NCBI GenBank assembly: GCA_023436885.1
Contig: JAEZHI010000006.1
Location: 76,484-140,483 of the forward strand
Direction: 5' to 3'
Source of the DNA: Pseudomonadota bacterium
Lineage (GTDB): Bacteria; Pseudomonadota; Alphaproteobacteria; Rhizobiales; Pleomorphomonadaceae
Length of the DNA: 64,000 bases
Positions 8,482 to 17,405 of this stretch are shown in pieces (the stretch's first letter is position 1; the number at the start of each line of letters is the position of its first letter). A program made the translations under genes and the position numbers. Below the pieces are notes generated by a model that was given only the letters and a program-made list of their open reading frames with translations, was not told the origin of the DNA and ran no database searches.

Positions 8482-9446
8482 AAAGTCAAGAACCGCTGTC
8501 AGAGAGAAGGAACGGGAAGAGGAAAATCCTCCCGCCTTGCTGTCCTGACCCTGGGGCGTGATGACATCTTTGTCCGTGGACGAAATGCCTTGCCTAAGGT
8601 GATATGTTTCCATCTCGCCGGGACGGTGCGCCACTAACACCGCCTCAGCCTCGGCTTCAAACCGCGCACTGATGCAGGCGTTACGTTCGCAACTCCCTGT
8701 CATGCCTGATTTTTCCCCCAAAACAGCCGCAATGTCCGGTCCTCTTCCCAGGCGCCGGTTCGACTTTACGTAATAGTTTAGCCAAGCGCTCCCCACTCTG
8801 CAAGCCCCGCTTTTATCCGTGCAATCCCTTGCATTTTGGGGTTAGGGGAATAGCGTGCTCGCCTAACATATCGTATTTAAAAGGGAAAATCAGACTTTAG
8901 GAGAATTTTGAGCGATTTTCAAAGAGACGGCAATTATAATTTCGAATATCGAACAAAATTTTTATAGGTAAAATACAAAAACACAACTTAAAAAAGAAAA
9001 TAAACATAAGAAAGTATCTTTAGGATGTATATTTTGCGGTCCGTGTCCCGTGCTATTCGCTCCGAGGCCTTTGGATCGCCTATACTGGTTAGCCTGCGGA
9101 TACGCTTCCATTGCGAAATCAATGACAGAATAGTCCATGTTTTGATGAACGTTTCGGTCGGCTCAGAATTCCGAAAACGTTGGCAGAGCCCCGATCCTCC
9201 TGGTACCGGCTTGAAAAGGGGACCTAGCCCACTGTTCGAGAATGGAGTCGATGCGCTTTGCGGATCAAGCACGGCATGCTGCATCGAATGCAAATGCCCT
9301 ACCGAGGATTGATTTTCTCAAATCTCTGAGAGCAAGCAAAATGTGATCTGTCGCGCGGTCCGCGACGCGGCAAATGAGGCAAAAGGGAATGAATCCCGAC
9401 GCTCGGCATGAGCGAGACTCAATGAACTACCGATATGTAGCTAAAA

Positions 9447-10814
9447 TCAGTCGCTGAGCTTTGCCGCAGCCTTCTTCGCTGCGAGTGCCGCCTTCTTGTC
9501 GGCCCCCATGCCCTCCTTGACCTCCTGACGGGCACGGCCAAATGCCATTGCATCTCTGGGCACGTCACTTGTGATGACTGAGCCCGCCGCTGTCAGAGCA
9601 TTATCGCCGATCGTCACCGGTGCTACCATGACGGTGTTCGAGCCGACAAATACGTCCGAGCCGATGATCGTCTTGTGTTTGAAGACGCCGTCGTAGTTGC
9701 AGGTAATGGTCCCGGCGCCAACGTTCGTCCGAGCTCCGATAGACGCGTCGCCGATATACGTAAGGTGGTTGACCTTGGCGCCTTGATCGACGCGGGCGTT
9801 CTTGATCTCCACGAAGTTTCCTATGTGGGCATCTTGGGCGATTTCGGCGCCCGGGCGCAGCCTGGCATAGGGACCGACAATCGCACCGCCTGCGACCTTG
9901 GCGCCCTCAAGGTGGCTGAATGCGCGAATGGTGGCTCCCGAAGCAACCTGTACACCGGGAGCAAAAATCACATTGGGCTCAACCAACACATCGCGGCCGA
10001 GCTGTGTGTCAAAGGAAAAGTAGACGGTTTCTGGCGCCACCAGCGTCACGCCCTCGGCCATAGCGTCGGCTCTCGACCGCTTCTGAAAAATCGCTTCGGC
10101 CGCCGCGAGCTGGGCTCGGTCATTGACGCCGACAAATTCGTCTGCCTCGCTGCCAATCACGGCTTCGGCCCGAAGGCCTCGCGCTGTTCCGACGGCGATC
10201 GCGTCCGTGAGGTAATACTCACCCTTGGCGTTGGAATTTCCAATGGCTTGAAGCAGCTCCGGCAACAGTCCGGATCTGAAAGCCATGATTCCCGAATTGC
10301 AAAGACGAATCGCCTTCGTTGCGTCGTCGGCATCTTTTTCCTCTACGATTGCCACTAGCCGGCCATCCTCAATGATCAAACGACCGTATCCGGTGGGCTC
10401 GTCCGTCTCGAAGCCGAGGAGGGCAATGTCTGCGCCCGCCAACAGGCGTTCGGTCAGAGATGCGATAGTCTTCGGGCGAACCAGCGGCGTGTCGCCGAAC
10501 AATACAAGCACAGGGCCTTGATGTGCGGCGAGCGCCTCGCGAGCCGTCAGGGCAGCGTGGGCGGTGCCCAGTCGCTCGCGCTGCTCGAATACCCGTGCTT
10601 CGGGCGCTGCTTTGCCGAGGTGGGCGCGCACCTTCTCAGCGCCCGAGCCGATCACGACGCATAGATGGTTCGCACCGCCGGCGCGTGCCGTATCGAGCAC
10701 CGAGTCGATCAGCGGACGCCCCCCGATTGGATGCAAAACCTTGGGAAGATCTGATTTCATCCGCGTGCCTTCTCCGGCCGCGAGGACGACGGCGAGACAG
10801 GACTGATCGGTCAT
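9447..10814 (-). CDS. glmU: Bifunctional GlcNAc-1-P uridyltransferase / glucosamine-1-P acetyltransferase
   Basis: The 455-residue protein has the standard GlmU layout. An N-terminal nucleotidyltransferase carries the LAAGEGTRMKSDLPKVLHPI signature at about residues 10-28. A C-terminal left-handed beta-helix of hexapeptide repeats follows (about residues 255-430), including the conserved KNARVDQGAKVNHLTYIGDA segment. It makes UDP-GlcNAc for peptidoglycan and lipopolysaccharide in the cytoplasm. The start is the ATG at 10814 with GGGAG upstream; the frame extends 15 codons further without similarity. The C-terminus is rich in Lys and Ala, as is common in alphaproteobacteria. glmS, often next to glmU in rhizobia, is not here, and the gene appears monocistronic. 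Confidence 0.97.
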   Translation of the reverse strand: MTDQSCLAVVLAAGEGTRMKSDLPKVLHPIGGRPLIDSVLDTARAGGANHLCVVIGSGAEKVRAHLGKAAPEARVFEQRERLGTAHAALTAREALAAHQGPVLVLFGDTPLVRPKTIASLTERLLAGADIALLGFETDEPTGYGRLIIEDGRLVAIVEEKDADDATKAIRLCNSGIMAFRSGLLPELLQAIGNSNAKGEYYLTDAIAVGTARGLRAEAVIGSEADEFVGVNDRAQLAAAEAIFQKRSRADAMAEGVTLVAPETVYFSFDTQLGRDVLVEPNVIFAPGVQVASGATIRAFSHLEGAKVAGGAIVGPYARLRPGAEIAQDAHIGNFVEIKNARVDQGAKVNHLTYIGDASIGARTNVGAGTITCNYDGVFKHKTIIGSDVFVGSNTVMVAPVTIGDNALTAAGSVITSDVPRDAMAFGRARQEVKEGMGADKKAALAAKKAAAKLSD

Positions 10815-11041
10815 GCTGAGGGCTCCCAAAGGATAGTTGCCGCATTTGGCCGAGACCAAGGGGCATGGTCAAGCTCATAGCGCGGATCGGTACCAAGGAA
10901 TGGGAACGGCAGGTGTTGCTCAAGGGCGACAGCAGTGGCCGCGCCGTGGCTGAGAGATGCAATTGGAAGCTAGGCAAAGCTGTTCGCTCGGAAAGTGGGT
11001 GGCTATCAAGGAACGCATCAACGGTGACGGGGAGATTCTCA

Positions 11042-11650
11042 ATGGCTGACCAATTGACCGGCAACAGCTTGCCTCCCGTGTCGATCAAGGAACGTCGGAC
11101 TGTCTACGATGGCTGGCTGACGCTTGAAGTTGCCGTGCTTGAAACCACTGTCCACGGCGAGCCGCGATTGGTGCGCCGCGAAGTTCACGACCACGGAGAT
11201 GGCGCTGCCGTCCTGATTTACGACTCGATCCGGCGGAGCGCGATTCTAGTGCGGCAAGTCCGCGCCGCAGCGCTCTTGGCCGATGGCCATGGCATAACGC
11301 TTGAGGCGATAGCCGGCATCGTCGACGACGGCGAAAATGGCGAAACCGCGGTGCGTCGTGAGGCTTGGGAAGAGGCTGGCTGCGTGGTCGGCAAGCTCGA
11401 GTTCCTGGGAAGCCCCTATTCGTCGCCGGGTTCACTCACCGAGCGGGTGTGGCTGTACCTGGGTGAGATCGATCCAACCGCGCCGCGCGGTAAGGGTGGC
11501 GGGCTCGCCGAAGAGAATGAAGAGATCGAGGTCGTCGAGCTGCCGCTGCGCTCACTGGCCGAACTTGCCGATTCCGGAGACGCGCTGGACCTCAAGACGC
11601 GTCTGCTGGTCGAGGCCTTGCGCCGGCGCCAGCCGGAGCTTTTTGCTTGA
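11042..11650 (+). CDS. nudK: Nudix hydrolase, NudK-like (GDP-mannose/ADP-sugar pyrophosphatase)
   Basis: The 202-residue protein contains a complete Nudix box (G-IVDDG-E-NGETAVR-REAWEEAG; about residues 98-120), which binds the catalytic magnesium ions. The surrounding segments (REVHDHGDGAAVLIYD, ILVRQVRAA, YSSPGSLTE, EENEEIEVVELPL) follow E. coli NudK, which hydrolyses GDP-mannose, more closely than NudF. The product is a sugar phosphate plus a nucleoside monophosphate. The ATG at 11042 is preceded by GGGGAG; an in-frame ATG much further upstream adds 59 residues without similarity. The gene is divergent from glmU, which may reflect a shared nucleotide-sugar context, but no co-regulation is evident. 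Confidence 0.88.
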   Translation: MADQLTGNSLPPVSIKERRTVYDGWLTLEVAVLETTVHGEPRLVRREVHDHGDGAAVLIYDSIRRSAILVRQVRAAALLADGHGITLEAIAGIVDDGENGETAVRREAWEEAGCVVGKLEFLGSPYSSPGSLTERVWLYLGEIDPTAPRGKGGGLAEENEEIEVVELPLRSLAELADSGDALDLKTRLLVEALRRRQPELFA

Positions 11651-11663
11651 ACAACTCGTCGCC

Positions 11664-12683
11664 TTAAGGGCAGTCGGCAATGCGGCCGTGCGGTACGTCT
11701 TGGCAGAGGCGGTGAGCATCTATCCAGCCAGCGCTCAAGGCAAGGCCAAGCGCATCGACGGTTATAGTGAACGGCTGGAGATAAAGCTCGTAGGTCGTTC
11801 CCTGTCCGTCATCGGCAGGCTTGGCCATCGCAATTTCCACCGGTGAACGGCCTGATGCAAGTTGCAGGGCAATTTCGCCTGCCTTGCGAGCCAAAGCCGA
11901 ATGATCTTCCCAGATGGTCGCGGCCTGCAAACCGCGGGCGATGCGATTGAGCGTTACTGGGTCGCCTCCCTGGCCAACGACCGCAACCTTGTCGATGAGA
12001 CGCCGTTCTTGCAGCACCGAGATGGCTTCTCCGGCGCTGGCATCATCCGGTGTGAGCACGGCATCAACCGCGTTATGTGTATCGTCGAGAATATTGCCAA
12101 AGGCCCGCCTGGCGTTCAGCGACAGACCGCCCGGCGTGTAGGCCTCACCGGCAATCCGGATGAGTCCGGCGTTGAGGGAGTCCTTCAGAACGTCCATCTG
12201 ACCCGCGTAAAGACGAGCCGTCTGTGGATCGTCGAAATCGCCCTTCAGAACAACCCAATTGCCACGCGGCCGTGCAGCATAAAGGGCCAACGCCTGCATC
12301 CGGCCTATGTCGATCTGATGAAAGCCGATCGAGAGAACCCCATCCAGACCGATCGGGCGATCATAGCCGATGACCGGTATTCCAGCGGCCACGGCCGTCC
12401 GAATCGAGGATTCCAGGGCTCGCGGATCGACCGCAGCAACAATCAGCACGTCGACGCGCGCATCTATGAGGCTTTTGACATCGAGAATCTGTTTGGCAGC
12501 TGACAGGCGAGCGTCCGTTTCTACAACGGCTCCCGAGCTCACTGAGACAGCCTTGCGGATCGTCTCCGAGTCCGTCTTCCATTGGTGCGTCGTATCGCCC
12601 GGCCAACTGACTCCTATAACCGGAGATGCTGCAACAGTTTGACAAACCAGCATGAAGAGGAAGGCCGGAAGCACACTCCGCAT
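11664..12683 (-). CDS. Orphan periplasmic sugar-binding protein (XylF/RbsB type)
   Basis: The 339-residue precursor starts with a signal peptide (MRSVLPAFLFMLVCQTVAAS). It continues as a type I periplasmic binding protein (Peripla_BP_4), with VIGVSWPGDTTHQWKTD at the N-lobe, DARVDVLIVAAVDPRAL, GIPVIGYDRPI and VDAVLTPDDASAGEAI. It most resembles the XylF/ChvE branch, so an aldose or pentose is the likely ligand. No permease or ATPase is adjacent: it converges on the Nudix gene and diverges from a ROK regulator. It could therefore serve a transporter encoded elsewhere (for example GguAB) or deliver sugar to a sensor. The chosen ATG gives a proper signal peptide; upstream frame extensions do not. 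Confidence 0.85.
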   Translation of the reverse strand: MRSVLPAFLFMLVCQTVAASPVIGVSWPGDTTHQWKTDSETIRKAVSVSSGAVVETDARLSAAKQILDVKSLIDARVDVLIVAAVDPRALESSIRTAVAAGIPVIGYDRPIGLDGVLSIGFHQIDIGRMQALALYAARPRGNWVVLKGDFDDPQTARLYAGQMDVLKDSLNAGLIRIAGEAYTPGGLSLNARRAFGNILDDTHNAVDAVLTPDDASAGEAISVLQERRLIDKVAVVGQGGDPVTLNRIARGLQAATIWEDHSALARKAGEIALQLASGRSPVEIAMAKPADDGQGTTYELYLQPFTITVDALGLALSAGWIDAHRLCQDVPHGRIADCP

Positions 12684-13120
12684 GTCGAGACGTCCCCCGA
12701 ATGTCGTCCCATGGGCGGCGGACAATACGCGCCGGTCCATATTTTGTGAAGCGTGACCGCTGATCGTTCGTTCTAACGAATATCTTTGAAGCTCAAAAAA
12801 AGCGTGGACCGGTCGGATGTGCAATGTCAATATTCGCCTTGTTCCGAGCCAGGCGACGCGGGGGAGGTGTTCGGCTGGTTTGAGCGGGGTCGGAATGAAA
12901 TCGCGGGCCTTGCACGTCGACGATCGGGCAAGGGAGGCCCTCGAAGCAGTCTTCGATCTAGGGCTTGCGGATCCGATTGAATCGGTTAATCGGTCCGTGA
13001 GTGTCCGCCTAGATTTGCTTGCGCGAGTTATTGCCCGCGTGATGCGTTTGTTTGGTGAACAGGTCGCGAAAGAGCGGACGCCAGAGAGGGAAAACCTCGG
13101 CGGGGAGGACAGGTAGTATT
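12684..13120. promoter_or_regulatory. Divergent control region of the orphan binding protein and ROK regulator
   Basis: The 437-base intergenic region has no credible gene. It contains a palindrome TTCGTT-CT-AACGAA at 12767-12780, 84 bases upstream of the binding-protein start. That is a plausible operator for the divergent ROK regulator. The remainder before 13121 is probably the regulator's leader. Confidence 0.45.
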
Positions 13121-14410
13121 ATGACCGTGCGTGGAGATGGGTCGCGGCGCGTCTCGGTCGGGAAGGCCGACAGCGATCATGTTCGGCGGCAAAACCGTTC
13201 ACTTGTTCTGTCAGCATTGCGCAGGCGCGAACCGATTGCCCGTGTAGACCTTGGGGCCGAAACTCGCCTTTCGCCAGCGACCATTACCGCTATCACCGCC
13301 GATCTGATCGCAGAAGGTCTCGTCGAAGCGCGTGATGACGAAGCGGAGCTCTCCGAAGCGCAGGTAGAGCCTGTCCGGCGCGGCCGCCCTCGTGTGATGC
13401 TGCGGCTCGACCCGACGGCTGGTTATGTGCTTGCTGCCAAGATTTCGCGCGATAATGTCGTGCTGCAGCTCGCCGATTTCGACGGCAAGATCATCGATCG
13501 TCAGGAAGCGCTGGTGCCGACCTTTGAAGAGACGCGCGAAAGCTTTCCCGTGAGGCTTGCCGGACTTCTCACTGGTATTGTCGCTGCCAACGGTATCGAC
13601 TTCCGCCAGGTGGCTGAGATTGCCATCGGCGCGCAAGGCTTCGTCGATACCAACACCGGTTCGGTCATGTGGTCTCCCGCCTTCAGCGTCAGCGACATGC
13701 GGCTTGTGGAGCCTCTCAAAACTTTGACGGGAAGGAACTGCATCCTTTCCAACGATGCCAACATGATCGCCCAGGCTCTCCACGAAGCCAACCCGGACGT
13801 CTATAATGGCACGTTCGCGGTGATTTTCGTCGACCAAGGCGTTGGCGCGGGGCTGTTCGTCGGCGACCGGTTGCATCACGGCGCGGCGGGTTCGGCCGCC
13901 GAATTCGGCCACATGAACCATTTGCCCAACGGTGCTCTCTGCCAGTGCGGCCGTCGCGGCTGCCTCGAAGCCTACATTGCCGATTACGCCATTCATCGCC
14001 AGGCGCTTGGCTTGCCGGAAGACGCTCCACCCCTCAGCGTGCGGCCGACACAAGGGGAACTGATCGCGCACGAAGCAGCGGCCTACGCCGGCGACGAAGC
14101 CATGCGGGGCATCTATCGGCGCGCGGGGGAGGCACTTGGCTACGGGCTCGCTCGGCTCATGGCGCTGATCAATCCGAGCCGTATCGTGCTGACGGGAGGC
14201 TCGGTACGCGCCTATCCCCTATTCGAGCAGGGGCTGAAGGACGCAATCGGATCGGCACTGGTCGAGGATTTGCGGCGGTCGACGGTCATAGAGACGCTGC
14301 CTTGGCAGACCGACATGATCATGACCGGACTTATGTCCTACATGCTCTCCCGGCTGGACCGAGAGGTGTTTGCGAATCCAGCCGAGGCAAGACGCTTCAG
14401 GATCAGCTAG
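13121..14410 (+). CDS. ROK-family transcriptional regulator (XylR/NagC type)
   Basis: The 429-residue protein has an N-terminal MarR-like winged helix (about residues 20-75, with LSPATITAITADLIAEGLV as the recognition region) and a ROK sugar-kinase-like domain. The ROK zinc site is intact: GHM.H...GALCQCGRRGCLEAY at about residues 263-285, with the CxCGxxGC cysteines. The start at 13121 follows a strong GGGGAGGAC ribosome site; a frame extension upstream uses only a rare start codon. Such regulators repress sugar genes until a sugar binds the ROK domain. Divergence from a XylF-like binding protein suggests xylose or another aldose as inducer. The 14-bp palindrome between the genes is the best operator candidate. 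Confidence 0.92.
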   Translation: MTVRGDGSRRVSVGKADSDHVRRQNRSLVLSALRRREPIARVDLGAETRLSPATITAITADLIAEGLVEARDDEAELSEAQVEPVRRGRPRVMLRLDPTAGYVLAAKISRDNVVLQLADFDGKIIDRQEALVPTFEETRESFPVRLAGLLTGIVAANGIDFRQVAEIAIGAQGFVDTNTGSVMWSPAFSVSDMRLVEPLKTLTGRNCILSNDANMIAQALHEANPDVYNGTFAVIFVDQGVGAGLFVGDRLHHGAAGSAAEFGHMNHLPNGALCQCGRRGCLEAYIADYAIHRQALGLPEDAPPLSVRPTQGELIAHEAAAYAGDEAMRGIYRRAGEALGYGLARLMALINPSRIVLTGGSVRAYPLFEQGLKDAIGSALVEDLRRSTVIETLPWQTDMIMTGLMSYMLSRLDREVFANPAEARRFRIS

Positions 14411-14444
14411 TCTCTCGAAGGGCCAAATACCCGGGCTGGTGTCG

Positions 14445-14990
14445 TCAGTTCGCGCGGCGGCGAAGCCATGGGCGGGTTCCGGCGGGGGGCTCCGGCAATG
14501 CGCCCGGCTGATAATGAAGGCTGGGCGAAGGGTCTCGACCTTCCGAAAGATAGTGGCGCGTCGTCTTGTTCTTGACCTCGAAAGCTGTGAATCCGACGCG
14601 ACGCATCAACGGGATTTGGTCGATCAATACGTCGCCAACCGCACGGATCTCGCCTTTGAACCCGGCTCGGACCAGCCGAGCGGCATGACTGAAGCCACGC
14701 CCATCGGCAAACTTCGGGAAATCGACTGCGATGACCGCGATTTGCCCGAGAAGCGGCAGCACCTCTTCGAAGCGATCAGCGGGTGAAAGCAGCAAGCCAA
14801 GACGGCGGTTGCCGAACCCCTCGCCTCCGAGCAGAACTCGTAAGGCAGCAAGCGGCAGTATGAGGCCGTCGCTTCCATTATCCTCAGAGGTGATGGCAAA
14901 GTCGTTCGGCTCAAATCGACCAGCACGAAAGACGTCATGTGTCGAGGCGTCAGTGGCGGCCCCTTGCGGCACTATGGCGGTGGCAACCAT
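14445..14990 (-). CDS. DUF934 protein of the sulfite-reduction operon
   Basis: The 181-residue soluble protein matches the DUF934 family, with segments such as DGRGFSHAARLVR, GEIRAVGDVLIDQIPLMRRVGF and the aromatic-rich C-terminal part ending in basic residues. DUF934 genes sit next to cysI/cysH in many alphaproteobacteria and are presumed to assist sulfite or nitrite reduction; the molecular function is not established. The start codon lies only three bases from the cysH stop, consistent with the same transcript. It is the last gene of the cluster. Confidence 0.85.
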   Translation of the reverse strand: MVATAIVPQGAATDASTHDVFRAGRFEPNDFAITSEDNGSDGLILPLAALRVLLGGEGFGNRRLGLLLSPADRFEEVLPLLGQIAVIAVDFPKFADGRGFSHAARLVRAGFKGEIRAVGDVLIDQIPLMRRVGFTAFEVKNKTTRHYLSEGRDPSPSLHYQPGALPEPPAGTRPWLRRRAN

Positions 14991-14993
14991 GTG

Positions 14994-15746
14994 TCAGATC
15001 CCCGGAATGACTGTGCCGGACGACCGGCCAAGATGAATGCCGCACTCGGTCTTTGTCTTGCCGCGCCAGCGTCCGGCGCGTTCGTCCTCGCCGGGCCTTA
15101 CCTTGTCGGTACAAGGCAGGCAGCCAATCGACGGATAGCCTTCGTCAACAAGCGGATGTGGCGGCAGGTGGCGGGCCTCGCGATAGGCCTCGATGCGCGC
15201 CCGGTCCCAACCAAGCAGCGGATTGACCTTGATGCGCCCATCTGCCGCCTCGAACAAGGGAAGGTTCACGCGCGTCTGGGCCTGATAGCGCTTGCGGCCC
15301 GAAATCCAGGCAGCGTAGGGCTCGAGGGCCGCGGCGAGCGGCTTGACCTTGCGGATATCGCAGCAGGCATCGGTGTCCGACATCCAGAGTGCGCCAGCCG
15401 GGTCGGCAGCGGCGAGGTTCAGGGCGTTAGGACCACGATTGATGATGCCGGTGAGGCCGAGCGTCTCCACCAGTGCGTCGCGATAGGCAAGGGTCGCAGG
15501 AAACAGCTTGCCGGTATCGAGAAAGATCACCGGCAAGGAAGGGTCGATGTCGGCGACCATGGCGAGTAGCACGGCGCTGTCGGCACCAAAGCTGGAGACC
15601 AGGGCGATCTTACCGGCGTAAAGTTCAAGCGCCGCTGCCAGGACCGTTTCGGCGGCTTCTCCTTCGTGGCGAGCCGAAAGGAGGCGAGCCTCCGTAGCCA
15701 ATCCCTGGTCGGGGTCGAACGCAAGGCCGAGTGCATCAAGCACCAT
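14994..15746 (-). CDS. cysH: Adenylyl-sulfate (APS) reductase, [4Fe-4S] type
   Basis: The 250-residue enzyme reduces activated sulfate to sulfite with thioredoxin. It has the PP-loop SSFGADSAVLL near residue 55, the adjacent pair CCDIRKVKPL and the pair CLPCTDKVRPGEDERAGRW. It ends with the catalytic-cysteine motif KTECGIHLG. The two cysteine pairs bind a [4Fe-4S] cluster, which marks the APS-specific form rather than the PAPS-specific enterobacterial CysH. The ATG at 15746 overlaps the end of cysI by 11 bases, implying translational coupling. A much longer in-frame extension upstream is only the antisense shadow of cysI. CysD/CysN ATP sulfurylase is not in the window. Confidence 0.96.
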   Translation of the reverse strand: MVLDALGLAFDPDQGLATEARLLSARHEGEAAETVLAAALELYAGKIALVSSFGADSAVLLAMVADIDPSLPVIFLDTGKLFPATLAYRDALVETLGLTGIINRGPNALNLAAADPAGALWMSDTDACCDIRKVKPLAAALEPYAAWISGRKRYQAQTRVNLPLFEAADGRIKVNPLLGWDRARIEAYREARHLPPHPLVDEGYPSIGCLPCTDKVRPGEDERAGRWRGKTKTECGIHLGRSSGTVIPGI

Positions 15747-17391
15747 AGAGGGCCTCCTTGAACGGCGTTTGGCCAAGCCGGCGATAGGCGGCGAGGAAGT
15801 TTTCTTCGGGCGATGTGCGAAGCTTGATATATGTGTCGACCACGGTCTCCACGGCATCGACGATCCCGTCCCCGAAGAAGCCAGGGCCGATGATGTCACC
15901 GATCGACGCGCTCTCGTCGGGGTTGCCGCCAAGACTGATCTGGTAGAATTCCTCGCCCTTGCGATCAACTCCGAGGATGCCGATGTGACCGACGTGATGG
16001 TGTCCGCAGGCATTGATACAGCCGGAGATCTTGATCGATAGCGGGCCGATCTCGTCTTGCCGATCCGGCGCGCCGAAACGCTCGGATAACTGAGAGGCGA
16101 TCGGGATCGACCGGGCATTGGCCAGTGCGCAATAATCGAGACCAGGGCAGGCGATGATGTCGGTGATCGCGCCGGCATTTGCGGTGGCAAGACCTGCGGC
16201 GGCAAGCGCCTCAAAGACCGCCGGTACGTCGTCGAGCGCTAGGTGCGGCAGAATTAGGTTCTGCTCGTGGCTCACGCGGATCTCCGAGAAGGCCCACTTT
16301 TCCGCGATGTCCGCAACGGCATCCATCTGGTCGGCCGAGGCATCGCCAGGGATGCCGCCGATTGGCTTCAAGGAGATTGTCAGCGAGGTATAGCCGGGCG
16401 TCTTGTGGCGATGAAGATTCTGTCGCGCGAACCGATCGAGCGCAGGATTACACGTGCGGGCAGCATCGAGCTTGGATGACACTTCGGGACGCTCGATGAG
16501 GGCCGGCGGAGCGAAGTAGGCGCGGATACGCTCGACTTCCTCGGCCGGCAGGCCGAGCATTCCGCCTCGAATCTGCTCGAATTCTTCTTCCACGAGCTTG
16601 CGCAACTCGTCGATGCCGGTCTCATGGACGAGGATCTTGATGCGGGCCTTGTACTTGTTGTCGCGGCGACCGAACAGGTTATAGACGCGCAAGATCGCAT
16701 CGACATAGGCGAGAATGTCGGCTTCCGGAACGAAGCCATTGATCTCGCGCGCAATCATCGGCGTGCGGCCCTGACCGCCGCCAACATAGACGGCAAAGCC
16801 GATGCCGCCGTCTTCGCCGCGCTTCACCTCGAGGCCGATGTCATGCAGACGGATGGCTGCCCGGTCGTGAGCGGCGCCGGTGACCGCGATCTTGAACTTG
16901 CGCGGCAGGAAAGAAAATTCCGGGTGGAGCGAAGACCACTGCCGCAGGATTTCAGCATAGGGGCGGGGATCGTCGGCCTCATCGAAGGCCGCCCCGGCGA
17001 AATGGTCGGCCGTTACATTGCGAATGCAGTTGCCGGACGTCTGGATGGCGTGCATTTCCACCTCGGCGAGTTCGCCAAGGATGGCCGGCACGTCTTTGAG
17101 AGCGGGCCAGTTGAACTGCACGTTCTGCCGCGTCGTGAAGTGGCCGTATCCCCTGTCGTAGGCACGAGCGATATGGGCCAGCCGTCGCATCTGGGTGGAC
17201 GACAGCGTGCCATAGGGGATGGCGATACGCAGCATGTAGGCGTGAAGCTGAAGATAGACGCCGTTCATGAGCCGATGCGGCTTGAACTCGTCTTCGGTAA
17301 TCTCGCCCTTGAGGCGTCGTTCAACCTGATCGGTGAACTGGGCAACGCGCTCGCGCACGAAGGTAGCGTCGAATTCATCGTAGCGGTACAT
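15736..17391 (-). CDS. cysI: Assimilatory sulfite reductase hemoprotein (nitrite/sulfite reductase family)
   Basis: The 551-residue protein has two ferredoxin-like (NIR_SIR_ferr) and two siroheme/4Fe-4S half-domains. The cluster cysteines are visible as CPGLDYC near residue 425 and SGCINACGHHH near residue 470. An N-terminal substrate-anion segment (GHFTTRQNVQFNWP) lies near residue 85. It reduces sulfite to sulfide with six electrons, completing assimilation after CysH. The start has an AAGGAGG ribosome site. No flavoprotein CysJ is adjacent, so ferredoxin or another donor is likely. The gene lies between DUF2849 upstream and cysH downstream, the usual alphaproteobacterial order. Confidence 0.95.
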   Translation of the reverse strand: MYRYDEFDATFVRERVAQFTDQVERRLKGEITEDEFKPHRLMNGVYLQLHAYMLRIAIPYGTLSSTQMRRLAHIARAYDRGYGHFTTRQNVQFNWPALKDVPAILGELAEVEMHAIQTSGNCIRNVTADHFAGAAFDEADDPRPYAEILRQWSSLHPEFSFLPRKFKIAVTGAAHDRAAIRLHDIGLEVKRGEDGGIGFAVYVGGGQGRTPMIAREINGFVPEADILAYVDAILRVYNLFGRRDNKYKARIKILVHETGIDELRKLVEEEFEQIRGGMLGLPAEEVERIRAYFAPPALIERPEVSSKLDAARTCNPALDRFARQNLHRHKTPGYTSLTISLKPIGGIPGDASADQMDAVADIAEKWAFSEIRVSHEQNLILPHLALDDVPAVFEALAAAGLATANAGAITDIIACPGLDYCALANARSIPIASQLSERFGAPDRQDEIGPLSIKISGCINACGHHHVGHIGILGVDRKGEEFYQISLGGNPDESASIGDIIGPGFFGDGIVDAVETVVDTYIKLRTSPEENFLAAYRRLGQTPFKEALYGA

Positions 17392-17405
17392 GGCGACCTC
17401 CTTCG

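Larger units (their letters stand above)
8022..9446. other. Long non-coding interval between chvE and glmU
   Basis: No convincing gene is present in these 1425 bases. A 231-codon frame at 8101-8796 (minus) and a 95-codon frame at 9025-9312 (plus) lack family motifs and good ribosome sites. The interval includes the chvE promoter, a cluster of TGACG half-sites (8086-8123), a strong hairpin (8454-8481), and a markedly AT-rich core of about 170 bases (about 8870-9045) unlike its surroundings. Within the core are a perfect TTCGA-ATA-TCGAA palindrome (8941-8953) and, just before it, GTTAGG/CCTAAC arms (8841-8846 and 8862-8867). A small RNA or a decayed gene is possible. Confidence 0.5.

Noticed and set aside
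8101..8796. 231-codon minus-strand frame between chvE and glmU
   Set aside because: GTG start without a good ribosome site, no family motif, and mixed codon choice unlike the clear genes around it; treated as non-coding.
8910..8965. Tiny TTG-start frame after AGGAG in the AT-rich core
   Set aside because: Fewer than 20 codons, rare start codon, no supporting context.
9025..9312. 95-codon plus-strand frame beside the AT-rich core
   Set aside because: Ribosome-like AGG is too close to the start codon and the protein has no recognisable features.
12786..13116. Short plus-strand frames upstream of the ROK regulator
   Set aside because: No motifs; they lie in the divergent control region and most likely form the regulator leader.
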